A stretch of 64,000 bases of DNA from Ruminococcus champanellensis 18P13 = JCM 17042 (lineage in GTDB: Bacteria; Bacillota; Clostridia; Oscillospirales; Ruminococcaceae): the NCBI RefSeq assembly GCF_000210095.1, contig NC_021039.1, positions 1,046,880 to 1,110,879 on the forward strand, read 5' to 3'. Position numbers and translations under genes: made by a program. Positions 16,052 through 24,669 of this stretch are shown here, one piece after another. Below the pieces are notes generated by a model that made no database searches, was not told the origin of the DNA, and saw nothing but the letters and a program-made list of their open reading frames with translations. How positions within the stretch are numbered: position 1 is the stretch's first letter; every line of letters begins with the position of its first letter.

Positions 16052-17125
16052 ATGTCTAAAATCAGAGTAGCAGTCGTTTTCGGCGGCGTGTCCAGCGAAC
16101 ATGATGTTTCACTGGTTTCGGCGACAAACGTCATTGAAAATATTCCACAGGATAAATACGAGGTTATGTGCATCGGCATCACCAAAAAGGGACGCTGGCT
16201 GTACTATCCCGGCGATACCGCCGCCATTGCCTCCGGCGAGTGGGAGCGGGATCCCGACTGTATTTCCGCAGTGCTCTCTCCGGATCCCCTTCACGGCGGT
16301 TTCCTGCTGATCGAAAACGGTGAGGCTACCGTCCGGAAGGTGGACGTGGTATTCCCGGTGCTGCACGGCAAGAACGGGGAGGACGGCACCATCCAGGGGC
16401 TGATGGATCTGGCACGGATCCCTTATGTGGGCTGCGGTTTGCTGGCGTCCGCCTCCTGTATGGATAAGGTGCACACCCACACGGTGCTGGATTACAACAA
16501 GATCCGGACTGCACGGTGGCGCATGATCGGGCAGCGTGACCTGAACCGGCTGGATGCCTGCTGTGCACAGATCGGAGAAGAACTGGGCTACCCTCTGTTC
16601 GTAAAGCCCGCCAACTGCGGCAGTTCCATCGGCATCAACAAGGCAACGGATGCGGAAACTCTGAAGGATGCGGTCAAGATCGCCTTCAGTCATGACAATA
16701 AGGTGGTCATCGAGGAGTTTATCCAGGGCAAGGAGCTGGAGGTTGCGGTATTCGGCTACGACAACCCCTTTGCATCCTTTGTGGGAGAGATCGAGCCCTG
16801 CAACGACTTTTACGATTATGAGGCAAAGTATATTCTGGGCACCTCCAAGCTGTACATTCCTGCCCGGATCGACGCAGACAGCGAAAAGGAGATCCGGGAA
16901 ACCGCAGTGGCTGCATACAAGGCGCTGGGCTGCAAGGGGCTGTCCCGGGTGGACTTCTTCCTCAAGCAGGACGGCACGGTGATCCTCAACGAGATCAACA
17001 CCATGCCGGGCTTTACACCCATCAGCATGTACCCCAAGCTGATGGAGAATCTGGGCATGAGCTACAGCTATCTGATCGACAAGCTGCTGGAGCAGGCCAT
17101 TGAGAATGCGGATCGTACCTATTGA
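16052..17125 (+). CDS. ddl: D-alanine--D-alanine ligase
   Basis: 357 residues, ATP-grasp fold. It joins two D-alanines for the peptidoglycan stem. Residues 1-25 carry VVFGGVSSEHDVSLVSA, the central ATP-grasp domain contains VKPANCGSSIGI, and the C-terminal metal/substrate site is NEINTMPGFTPISMYPKL. The loop KLYIPARI is the Tyr-containing form of ordinary Ddl, not that expected of D-Ala-D-Lac VanA-type ligases. AAAGGAG lies 7 bases before the ATG. It heads a unit with murI, so D-Glu and D-Ala-D-Ala supply are coupled. Confidence 0.96.
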   Translation: MSKIRVAVVFGGVSSEHDVSLVSATNVIENIPQDKYEVMCIGITKKGRWLYYPGDTAAIASGEWERDPDCISAVLSPDPLHGGFLLIENGEATVRKVDVVFPVLHGKNGEDGTIQGLMDLARIPYVGCGLLASASCMDKVHTHTVLDYNKIRTARWRMIGQRDLNRLDACCAQIGEELGYPLFVKPANCGSSIGINKATDAETLKDAVKIAFSHDNKVVIEEFIQGKELEVAVFGYDNPFASFVGEIEPCNDFYDYEAKYILGTSKLYIPARIDADSEKEIRETAVAAYKALGCKGLSRVDFFLKQDGTVILNEINTMPGFTPISMYPKLMENLGMSYSYLIDKLLEQAIENADRTY

Positions 17126-17189
17126 TCCCGTTCCATTAAATCTGGAAGGAGAGCGGCTGTGATCTGTGGATGCAGCCGGTGATTGGAAC

Positions 17190-18008
17190 ATGAACAACGA
17201 CGCAATCGGCGTATTCGACTCAGGCATCGGCGGTCTGACGGCTGTCAAAGCCCTGCGGGCACTGATGCCCAACGAGAACATTATCTATTTCGGCGACACT
17301 GCCCGGATCCCTTACGGCAGCCGGAGCCGGGAAACCGTATTGAAATACGCAAATGAGGATATTGCATTTTTGCGGAAATTCCCCATTAAGATGATCATTG
17401 CCGCCTGCGGCACGGTCAGCACCATTCTGGGCACCAAGTCTCCTGTGACGGATATGCCCTTTACCGGGGTGCTGCTGCCCTCGGTGCAGGCTGCCTGCGG
17501 CGCCACCCGGAACGGGCGCATCGGCGTCATCGGCACCCCTGCCACCATTCGCAGCGGCAGTTACGCCAAGGCCATCAAGACCATCAACCCCCATGCCTTT
17601 GTGGTGGGCAATGCCTGCCCCCTGTTTGTGCATCTGGTGGAAAACGGCTACACGGATCGGGATAACCCGGTGACCCGGATGGTGGCGGAGGAATATCTGA
17701 CCCCCATCAAGCAAGAAGGGGTGGATACTCTGATTCTGGGCTGTACCCATTATCCGGTGATCCGGGATCTGATTGCGGATATTATGGGGCCGGACGTGAC
17801 GCTGATCTCCTCCGGGGAGGAGGCTGCAAAGTTTGCAAATCTCTGCCTGTTGGAGCATGACCTGCTGACGGATCGGGAAACCCTCGGTACCTGCACCTTC
17901 TACGTCAGCGACAGCGTGGCATTGTTTGAGGAAAACGCAAAGCATTTTCTGAAGGAAGGCGTGGATGGCAAGGTGCTGTTTGCCTCCCTGGATGATACGC
18001 CGTCGTAA
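17190..18008 (+). CDS. murI: Glutamate racemase
   Basis: 272 residues from the ATG at 17190, converting L- to D-glutamate for peptidoglycan. N-terminal IGVFDSGIGGLTAVK and PYGSRS are typical, and the two catalytic cysteines are in AACGTVST (Cys73) and GCTHYP. The first motif has Gly after Cys73 where most MurI proteins have Asn (CNT), a deviation worth noting. A GTG at 17166 is an alternative start, 14 bases after AGGAG; the ATG gives the usual distance to the DSG motif but has only a weak site. It follows ddl closely. Confidence 0.92.
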   Translation: MNNDAIGVFDSGIGGLTAVKALRALMPNENIIYFGDTARIPYGSRSRETVLKYANEDIAFLRKFPIKMIIAACGTVSTILGTKSPVTDMPFTGVLLPSVQAACGATRNGRIGVIGTPATIRSGSYAKAIKTINPHAFVVGNACPLFVHLVENGYTDRDNPVTRMVAEEYLTPIKQEGVDTLILGCTHYPVIRDLIADIMGPDVTLISSGEEAAKFANLCLLEHDLLTDRETLGTCTFYVSDSVALFEENAKHFLKEGVDGKVLFASLDDTPS

Positions 18009-18032
18009 CGGCACAAAGATTGTGAGAAAACT

Positions 18033-18449
18033 ATGGATGTTATGATCGATATGACCAGCGTGCAGATCGTCAACGAGGATCGCACGGTGACAGAGCTTGT
18101 GACAGAGGGTGTCTACCGGATGGAGGGGGATACCGTCCACATCAGCTATGAGGATTCTGAAGCCACGGGCTTTGAGGGCTCCGTCACGGAGGTGGAGGTG
18201 CAAGGAGAGCGGCTTGCGTCCATCCGGCGCAGCGGCACTGCCACCTCCAATCTGGTCATTGAAACCAATAAAAAGCACTATTGTCACTATGCCATGCCAT
18301 TTGGGGAAATGGTGATCGGGGTATACACCCACGCAATCCGGAACCGGTTGACCCCGGAGGGGGGAGAGCTGTTCCTGCGGTATACCATTGATATGAACGG
18401 CAGTTACCTGTCGGACAATGAGATCAGGCTTTCCGTGCGGAAGGCATAA
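18033..18449 (+). CDS. DUF1934 (YwiB-type) beta-barrel protein
   Basis: 138 residues, predicted all-beta. The pattern (E-G-x-Y, ISYEDSEATGFEGSVTEVEV, lipocalin-like strands, final LRYTIDMNGSYLSDNEI) matches DUF1934, small cytosolic barrels usually encoded next to argS in Gram-positive bacteria. No catalytic function is established for the family. It lies between murI and argS; the ribosome-binding site is weak (GTGAGAAAA). Confidence 0.85.
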   Translation: MDVMIDMTSVQIVNEDRTVTELVTEGVYRMEGDTVHISYEDSEATGFEGSVTEVEVQGERLASIRRSGTATSNLVIETNKKHYCHYAMPFGEMVIGVYTHAIRNRLTPEGGELFLRYTIDMNGSYLSDNEIRLSVRKA

Positions 18450-18493
18450 GGCAGCGCCTGCGGGCTGTGGAAGATAAAAGGAGCGTTGAAACA

Positions 18494-20182
18494 ATGGCAA
18501 ATCTGATTAAACAGGCATCGGATCAGCTGCGGGAGATCCTGCTGGGATCCATGGGCAGACTGGTGGCATCCGGAGCGGTGCCTCCGGAGCCGGTAAGTGA
18601 CTTCAAGATCGAGATTCCGGCGGACAAGTCCCACGGGGATTTTGCGACCAATGCGGCGATGGTTTGCGCCAAGCCCTTCCGGATGGCGCCCCGTGCCATT
18701 GCGGAGAAGATCCTGGGAGAACTGGTGCTGGAGGGTACCTACTTCGACCGGGCGGAGATCGCTGGTCCCGGCTTCATCAACTTCTTTCTGAGCCCCCGGT
18801 GGTTTGCCCAGGTGGTGAACACGGTGCTGGAGGAAACCGGCACCTACGGCAGAACCGATACCGGAGAGGGCAAGCGGGTGCTGGTGGAGTTCGTTTCCGC
18901 AAACCCCACCGGTCCCATGCATGTGGGCAACGCAAGAGGCGGCGCCATCGGGGACTGCCTGGCAAGCCTGCTGGACTGGGCTGGCTATCAGGTAGAGCGG
19001 GAGTTCTACATCAACGACGCCGGCAATCAGATCGAAAAGTTTGCCACATCCCTGGAGGTGCGCTATTTGCAGCTGTACCGGGATGGGGTGGAGCTGCCGG
19101 AGGACGCTTATCAGGGCATGGACATTGTGGAGCATGCAAAGGCGTTTGCGGCGGAAAACGGCGACCGGTATGTGGATGCTGATGCCAAGACACGTCGGGA
19201 TGCCCTGGTGGCGTATGCCCTGCCTAAGAATATTGAAGGGCTGAAGCGGGATCTGGGCAAGTACCGGATCCAGTATGACACCTGGTTCCGGGAAAGCACT
19301 CTGCATGCAGACGGCAGCGTGATGGAGATTGTCCGGAAGCTGCGGGACAGCGGTTATACTTATGAGCAGGACGGAGCCACCTGGTTCAAGGCAACGGAAT
19401 TCGGGGCAGACAAGGACTTCGTGCTGGTGCGTTCCAACGGCATTCCTACTTATGTGGTTCCCGATATTGCCTACCACTACAACAAGCTGGTGACCCGGGG
19501 CTTCGACAAGGCCATTGACGTGCTGGGTGCGGATCATCACGGTTATGTGCCCCGTCTGAAGGCGGCGCTGACCGCCCTTGGGGTGGACGCTTCCAAGCTG
19601 GACGTGGTGCTGATGCAGATGGTATTCGTGATGCGGAACGGCCAGGTGGCAAAGCTGTCCAAGCGCAGCGGCAAGGCCATTACCCTGGTGACCTTGCTGG
19701 AGGAGATTCCCATTGATGCAGCCCGTTTCTTCTTCAATCTGCGGGAGGCGAATTCCCACTTTGAGTTTGATCTGGATCTGGCAGTGGAGAAATCCTCCCA
19801 GAACCCGGTTTATTATGTACAGTATGCCCACGCCCGGATTTGCAGTCTGCTGCGGAATCTGGCAGAGGAGGGGATTCAGCCGACAGAACTGACCGGGGAG
19901 CTGATGCAGCAGTTTACACAGCCCCAGGAGATCGAGCTGATCCGGTACATTGCCATGCTGCCCCAGGAGATCGACACGGCAGCAAAGCACTACGATCCTT
20001 CCAGGATCACCAAGTATACCGTGGAGCTGGCGACCCTGTTCCACAAGTTCTACGATGCATGCACCGTAAAGAATGCGGAGCCTCAGTTGCGGGCAGCACG
20101 GCTTGCCCTTTGTGCAGCTACCCGGCAGGCACTTGCCAATGCACTGACCATGCTGAAAATTACCTGCCCGGAGAAAATGTGA
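18494..20182 (+). CDS. argS: Arginyl-tRNA synthetase
   Basis: 562 residues, class I synthetase. The HIGH-equivalent is PTGPMHVGNARGGAIGD and the KMSKS-equivalent KLSKRSGKAI. The N-terminal ArgRS additional domain (about 1-110) and the C-terminal anticodon domain with the DALR-type ending are both present. The ATG at 18494 is chosen because AAAGGAG lies 10 bases upstream; a GTG 27 bases earlier precedes that site. A terminator follows at 20230. Confidence 0.97.
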   Translation: MANLIKQASDQLREILLGSMGRLVASGAVPPEPVSDFKIEIPADKSHGDFATNAAMVCAKPFRMAPRAIAEKILGELVLEGTYFDRAEIAGPGFINFFLSPRWFAQVVNTVLEETGTYGRTDTGEGKRVLVEFVSANPTGPMHVGNARGGAIGDCLASLLDWAGYQVEREFYINDAGNQIEKFATSLEVRYLQLYRDGVELPEDAYQGMDIVEHAKAFAAENGDRYVDADAKTRRDALVAYALPKNIEGLKRDLGKYRIQYDTWFRESTLHADGSVMEIVRKLRDSGYTYEQDGATWFKATEFGADKDFVLVRSNGIPTYVVPDIAYHYNKLVTRGFDKAIDVLGADHHGYVPRLKAALTALGVDASKLDVVLMQMVFVMRNGQVAKLSKRSGKAITLVTLLEEIPIDAARFFFNLREANSHFEFDLDLAVEKSSQNPVYYVQYAHARICSLLRNLAEEGIQPTELTGELMQQFTQPQEIELIRYIAMLPQEIDTAAKHYDPSRITKYTVELATLFHKFYDACTVKNAEPQLRAARLALCAATRQALANALTMLKITCPEKM

Positions 20183-20229
20183 CAGTTTGCAGTCAATTTA
20201 TTGCAGATTGGTTACAAAAAAGTATCAGG

Positions 20230-20266
20230 AAAAACGGGGAATTATGGCGAAAAAACGCCGTTTTTG
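20230..20266 (+). terminator. Terminator after argS
   Basis: AAAAACGG (20230-20237) and CCGTTTTT (20258-20265) enclose an inner GGCG/CGCC hairpin; the 3' arm itself ends in TTTTT. Confidence 0.75.
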
Positions 20267-20302
20267 AATGCGAATCGTAACATGTCAGCGGAAAGTTCAC
20301 AA

Positions 20303-20314
20303 TTTGTTAACAAA
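20303..20314. promoter_or_regulatory. Possible operator palindrome before the CdaR-like gene
   Basis: TTTGTTAACAAA is a perfect 12-bp palindrome about 90 bases before the regulator start. A TACAAT at 20333-20338 could be the -10, but no good -35 is visible at 17 bases, as expected if the promoter is regulated. Confidence 0.35.
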
Positions 20315-20406
20315 TACGGCTCGAAAATGTGTTACAATCTGTAATATATTCGAGTGAAGCAAACCGGCATGTGCGAAATTTATGAAAAAGAAAGGGTTTC
20401 AAAATT

Positions 20407-21492
20407 ATGTCGAACAGGTTATTTCAAGGGCTGGTTCACCAGATGCGCGATACCATTGACGCTGTGATTGGCGTTGTGGATGATACTGCAACCATCATCG
20501 CCTGCAGCGACCTGACGAAGATCGGCACCACAAATGAGTTTGTTTCGCTGGATTTGAGCGACTCCCACGAGATCTTCATCCGGGACGGCTACACCTACAA
20601 GCCCTTTGGCTCCCGGGTGACGCCGGATTACGCCGTATTCGTGGAGGGCGTGGACGAAAACGCTGCCAAGTATGCAAGCATCATGGCAATCACCCTTTCC
20701 AACATCAAGCAGTATTACGACGAAAAGTACGACCGGAACAACTTCATCAAGAACGTGGTGCTGGACAATGTGCTGCCGGGAGATATTGTGATCAAGGCAC
20801 GGGAGCTGCATTTCAATTCCGAGATCAGCCGGGTAGTGCTGTTGATCCGCATCGTTTCCGCCAATGACATTTCCGCTTATGATGTCATCCAGAATCTGTT
20901 TCCGGACAAGAGCAAGGACTTTGTATTCAACATTACCGAAACCGACATCGTGCTGGTCAAGGAAATCAAGAATACGGTGGACTCCAAGGATCTGGAAAAG
21001 CTCGCCCGTTCCATTGCGGATACCCTCAGCAGCGAGTTCTACACCCGTGTGAATGTGGGCATCGGTACCGTGGTTGTGGGCGTAAAGGATCTGGCTCGTT
21101 CCTTTAAGGAAGCCCAGATGGCGCTGGAAGTGGGCAAGGTATTTGACACGGACAGAGTCATTGTAAGCTACGACAATCTGGGCATTGCCCGTCTGATTTA
21201 TCATTTGCCCACCACTTTGTGCGAAACATTCCTGCACGAGGTGTTCAAGCGGGGCAGCATTGAATCTCTGGATCATGAGACACTGTTTACCATCCAGCGG
21301 TTCTTTGAAAACAATCTGAACGTGTCCGAAACCTCAAGAAAGCTGTTCGTACACCGGAATACCCTGGTGTACCGGCTGGAGAAGATCAAGAAACTGACAG
21401 GTCTGGATCTTCGTGAATTTGACCATGCGATCATCTTCAAGATCGCCCTGATGGTCAAGAAATATTTGTCGGCAAATCCCGTTAAATTCTAA
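20407..21492 (+). CDS. CdaR/PucR-family transcriptional regulator
   Basis: 361 residues. An N-terminal sensor region (about 1-120) is followed by a GGDEF-like CdaR central fold (VNVGIGTVVVGVKDLARSF near residue 215) and a C-terminal PucR helix-turn-helix (NNLNVSETSRKLFVHRNTLVYRLEKIKKLTGLD, about 300-335). The family senses small molecules such as sugar acids or purine products; the ligand is unknown here. Downstream lie ftsE-ftsX, separated by a terminator, so it need not control them. The ATG follows AAAGGG. Confidence 0.88.
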   Translation: MSNRLFQGLVHQMRDTIDAVIGVVDDTATIIACSDLTKIGTTNEFVSLDLSDSHEIFIRDGYTYKPFGSRVTPDYAVFVEGVDENAAKYASIMAITLSNIKQYYDEKYDRNNFIKNVVLDNVLPGDIVIKARELHFNSEISRVVLLIRIVSANDISAYDVIQNLFPDKSKDFVFNITETDIVLVKEIKNTVDSKDLEKLARSIADTLSSEFYTRVNVGIGTVVVGVKDLARSFKEAQMALEVGKVFDTDRVIVSYDNLGIARLIYHLPTTLCETFLHEVFKRGSIESLDHETLFTIQRFFENNLNVSETSRKLFVHRNTLVYRLEKIKKLTGLDLREFDHAIIFKIALMVKKYLSANPVKF

Positions 21493-21500
21493 AGCTCTAT

Positions 21501-21533
21501 TTGCCCGACGCATTCGTGTTGGGCAATTTTCTT
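21501..21533 (+). terminator. Terminator after the CdaR-like gene
   Basis: TTGCCCGAC (21501-21509) pairs with GTTGGGCAA (21518-21526), one G-U pair, followed by TTTTCTT. Confidence 0.85.
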
Positions 21534-21642
21534 AGGATAGCATCGCACAGAACCTGTGCAGGGCTGCTTGCAGGGATTCTTTGTTCTCCGCATCCTGCGG
21601 GAAGGACAAGCCGGCTGCCGAAAGAATAAGGAAGGTGTATTT

Positions 21643-22329
21643 GTGGTAGAGTTGAAGAATGTTTCCGTTACCTATCAAACGACAGGTATTCAGGCGCTCA
21701 ACAATATCAGTCTGAAGGTCAACGACGGCGAATTTGCGTTCGTGGTCGGTTCCTCCGGTGCCGGAAAAAGTACGCTCATCAAGCTGCTTCTGAAGGAGAT
21801 CAACGCCACAAGCGGCGTGGTCACCGTCAACGGCTATAATCTGACCAATCTCAAGCGCCGGCGTGTGCCGGAATTTCGCCGTACCATCGGGGTGGTATTC
21901 CAGGATTTCCGCCTCATTGAAACCATGACTGTGTATGAAAACATTGCCTTTGTGCTGCGGGTCATTGATGCCCCCAGAAAGTACATACGCAAGCGTGTAC
22001 CCTATGTGATCAGCCTGGTAGGACTTCAGGACAAGGCGTCCTCCTATCCCAGGGAGCTGTCCGGCGGCGAGCAGCAGCGTGTTGCACTTGCTCGGGCGCT
22101 GGTAAATGACCCGGCGCTTATTATTGCGGACGAGCCTACGGGCAACATTGATCCGGAACTGTCTTATGAAATGGTGGAGCTGCTGCAGGGGATCAACGAA
22201 TGCGGCACGACAGTTCTGATGGTCACCCACGCCCACGAGCTGGTGCGGCATTTCGGCGGCCGTATCATCAACATCAATTCCGGCTCCATCATCTTCGATG
22301 AGGTGGTAGGAGGCAATTATGAAGCTTAG
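21643..22329 (+). CDS. ftsE: Cell division ATP-binding protein FtsE
   Basis: 228 residues, the family's usual length when started at the GTG at 21643, which follows AAGGAAGG by 7 bases. Walker A is GSSGAGKST, the signature is LSGGEQQR, and Walker B is LIIADEPTG. FtsE with FtsX forms an ABC-type complex that does not transport but transmits ATP hydrolysis to peptidoglycan hydrolases outside the cell. The stop overlaps the ftsX start by 11 bases, implying translational coupling. Confidence 0.95.
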   Translation: MVELKNVSVTYQTTGIQALNNISLKVNDGEFAFVVGSSGAGKSTLIKLLLKEINATSGVVTVNGYNLTNLKRRRVPEFRRTIGVVFQDFRLIETMTVYENIAFVLRVIDAPRKYIRKRVPYVISLVGLQDKASSYPRELSGGEQQRVALARALVNDPALIIADEPTGNIDPELSYEMVELLQGINECGTTVLMVTHAHELVRHFGGRIININSGSIIFDEVVGGNYEA

Positions 22330-23224
22330 CGGCGTAAGATATCTGATCAAGCAGGGCGTGGACAACGTCTGGAAGAACCGGGTCATGGCGTTTGCTTCCT
22401 TTTGTGTGCTGCTGGTATCCCTGCTGCTGGTAGGCATCTCCTGCCTGTTCTTTTTGAATTTAAATTCCATTATCGGTGGAATTGAAGATAAAAACGAAGT
22501 GATCATTTACATCAAAGACAATACCTCCGATCAGCAGATCCAGGAGATGGGCAAGAAACTGGAACAGATGGACAATGTGTCCAGCGTGTCCTTCTACTCC
22601 AAGGAGGACGCCTATGCGGATCTGAAGTCGGATATGATGGAGTATGAAGTGCTGTTTGAATCTCTGGGAGATGACAACCCCCTGCCGGATGCTTACCGGA
22701 TCCGGGTGACGGATATTTCCCGGCTTTCCGATACCCTGAGCACCCTGAACAGCATGCAGGATGTGGATCGGATCCGTGCTCCCTATGACTTTGTCAATGT
22801 GCTGACCGGTCTGCGGCGGATCGTTTCCGTTGTGGCGCTTGCGGTTGTGGTAGCCCTGGTGATCGTGTCCATGGTCATCATCTCCAACACTACTCGTGCC
22901 AGCGTGTTTGCCCGCCGGCGGGAGATCAGCATTATGAAATACGTTGGCGCAACCAATGCCTTCATCCGGCTTCCCTTCTTTGTAGAGGGCATGCTCACCG
23001 GTCTGATGGCAGGGGCGGTGGCAACCATTATCACCTGGTTTTCATATGATTCCCTAGTGGATCTGCTGAAGGCAGATACGGATATTCTGAGCATCATTGG
23101 CGTAGGCAGCATCATCACCTACAACGACGTGGCATTGCCTGTGACCCTGGCATATCTGGGGGCTGGCGCACTGGTAGGCGCCATCGGCAGTGTAATTTCC
23201 ACAAGAAAACATCTGAAGGTATAA
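22319..23224 (+). CDS. ftsX: Cell division protein FtsX
   Basis: 301 residues with one N-terminal membrane helix (about 23-47), an extracytoplasmic domain of about 120 residues, and three C-terminal helices: the FtsX topology. It forms the membrane part of the FtsEX complex. The next gene encodes a coiled-coil M23 hydrolase, the expected extracellular partner (EnvC/PcsB-like logic). It overlaps ftsE. Confidence 0.95.
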   Translation: MKLSGVRYLIKQGVDNVWKNRVMAFASFCVLLVSLLLVGISCLFFLNLNSIIGGIEDKNEVIIYIKDNTSDQQIQEMGKKLEQMDNVSSVSFYSKEDAYADLKSDMMEYEVLFESLGDDNPLPDAYRIRVTDISRLSDTLSTLNSMQDVDRIRAPYDFVNVLTGLRRIVSVVALAVVVALVIVSMVIISNTTRASVFARRREISIMKYVGATNAFIRLPFFVEGMLTGLMAGAVATIITWFSYDSLVDLLKADTDILSIIGVGSIITYNDVALPVTLAYLGAGALVGAIGSVISTRKHLKV

Positions 23225-23231
23225 GGAGGGA

Positions 23232-24578
23232 ATGTCCGTTCGGGACACACATATGCAAAAGAGCAAGAAGAAGCATGATTGGGTCAAGCGGCTCAAGGCA
23301 CTGACCGTCTGCGGGGCGGTTGCATTTGGCGTATTGACCTGTACACAGCAGTTCGGGGATATGCCTGCAAGCGCAAAGACCATTTCCCAGCTGGAGCAGG
23401 AAATCAAGGAAAACAACCAGAAGATCCAGGAGCAGCAGCAAAAGCTGGATGCTCTGAAACAGGACATGAACAAGCAGCAGGAGGCTGAGGTTGCCCTCCA
23501 GGAGCAGATCCAGACCATCAACGAGAAGATCTCCCTGGTGGATGTGCAGCTGACTACCATCAATCAGCAGATCGAGGATACCCAGGGGGAGATCGACACC
23601 CTGGAGGAGGACATTGCCCAGCAGCAGATTGACATTGACCAGGGGCTGGACAGCTTCAAGAAGCGGCTGCGTGCCATGTATGTGACCGGCAATGACAGTC
23701 TGGCATCCGCATTGGTAGGATCCACGGACTTTTACGATATGCTGTCCAAGATGGATCTGATCGCCAGGGTGGCAGATCACGATGACAAGCTGGTAACAGG
23801 TCTGATGGACCAGATGGAGCAGCTGAAGAGCAGTAAGGAGCAGCTGGTTTCCAAGCAGAATGAGCAGGAGCTGCAGAAGGTGGAGCAGGAAAAGATCCGT
23901 GCGGATTACAGCGATTCCATCCAGGAGCTGAATACGAAGGTGCAGCAGACCAAGGCTGCACAGGCAGAATTACAGGAAGAAGCGGACGCTGCAAACAAGG
24001 ACATCAACGCCTATAAGGCTGAGAATGCTTCCAAGGAAAAGGAGCAGGATCAGATCATGGCGGAGATCAAGCGGCAGCAGGCTCTGGAGACCAAGCAGAA
24101 CAATTCCCAGACCACCACCGTGACCAAGCCGGACACCACCTATTCCGGTGGGCGCTTTGCATGGCCGGTGCCGGGACACTACTTTATCTCCAGTCCTTAT
24201 GGTAATCGTTGGGGGAAAATGCACCAGGGTATTGACATTGCCAGCGGCGGCTCCAGTATCAGCGGCGCTGCAACAGTGGCAGTAGCCAGCGGTACTGTGA
24301 CGCTGGTCAAAACTGGCTGTACCCATAACTACAAAAAGACCAGAAGCTGCGGCTGCAACGGTGGCTACGGCAACTATGTAGTAGTGACCCACGCAGACGG
24401 CTACTCCACCCTGTATGCACATCTGGCATCCGTCAGCGTATCCTACGGACAGACAGTTTCCACCGGCACTGTGCTGGGTACGGTGGGATCCACCGGCTGG
24501 TCCACCGGGTTCCACCTGCACTTCGGTGTGATGAAGAACGGTTCCTTTGTGAATCCGGCACCCTATCTCGGTATATAA
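23232..24578 (+). CDS. Secreted coiled-coil M23 peptidoglycan endopeptidase
   Basis: 448 residues. A signal peptide (basic start, hydrophobic core about 20-36, cleavage near ASA-K) leads into a long Gln/Glu/Lys coiled coil (about 50-290) with a short break, then a LytM/M23 domain (about 325-448). The metal ligands HxxxD (HQGIDIAS) and HxH (HLHFGV) and the catalytic histidine in YAHL are intact, so the enzyme should be active. The layout is that of FtsEX-controlled hydrolases. The chosen ATG lies only two bases after AGGAGG, so the ATG at 23253 is possible. It follows ftsX by 7 bases. Confidence 0.92.
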   Translation: MSVRDTHMQKSKKKHDWVKRLKALTVCGAVAFGVLTCTQQFGDMPASAKTISQLEQEIKENNQKIQEQQQKLDALKQDMNKQQEAEVALQEQIQTINEKISLVDVQLTTINQQIEDTQGEIDTLEEDIAQQQIDIDQGLDSFKKRLRAMYVTGNDSLASALVGSTDFYDMLSKMDLIARVADHDDKLVTGLMDQMEQLKSSKEQLVSKQNEQELQKVEQEKIRADYSDSIQELNTKVQQTKAAQAELQEEADAANKDINAYKAENASKEKEQDQIMAEIKRQQALETKQNNSQTTTVTKPDTTYSGGRFAWPVPGHYFISSPYGNRWGKMHQGIDIASGGSSISGAATVAVASGTVTLVKTGCTHNYKKTRSCGCNGGYGNYVVVTHADGYSTLYAHLASVSVSYGQTVSTGTVLGTVGSTGWSTGFHLHFGVMKNGSFVNPAPYLGI

Positions 24579-24584
24579 TCTATC

Positions 24585-24620
24585 TGCACGGGGCAATCTG
24601 TAACAGGGTTGTTCCGTGCA
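24585..24620 (+). terminator. Imperfect hairpin between the M23 gene and ctpA
   Basis: TGCACGG (24585-24591) pairs with CCGTGCA (24614-24620) with partial inner pairing and is followed by TTTAT. It may reduce rather than stop transcription into ctpA. Confidence 0.4.
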
Positions 24621-24669
24621 TTTATGCAATGTTTGGAAAGGAGCAGGATGCGGTGCATCCGACTATGCT

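Noticed and set aside
16052-17125. Vancomycin-resistance type D-Ala-D-Ser/D-Lac ligase
   Set aside because: The KLYIPARI loop fits ordinary Ddl, and no vanH/vanX/vanT genes are near.
24616-24669. Extended N-terminus of CtpA from an upstream GTG
   Set aside because: The extra residues include no signal and overlap the ribosome-binding region and a hairpin.
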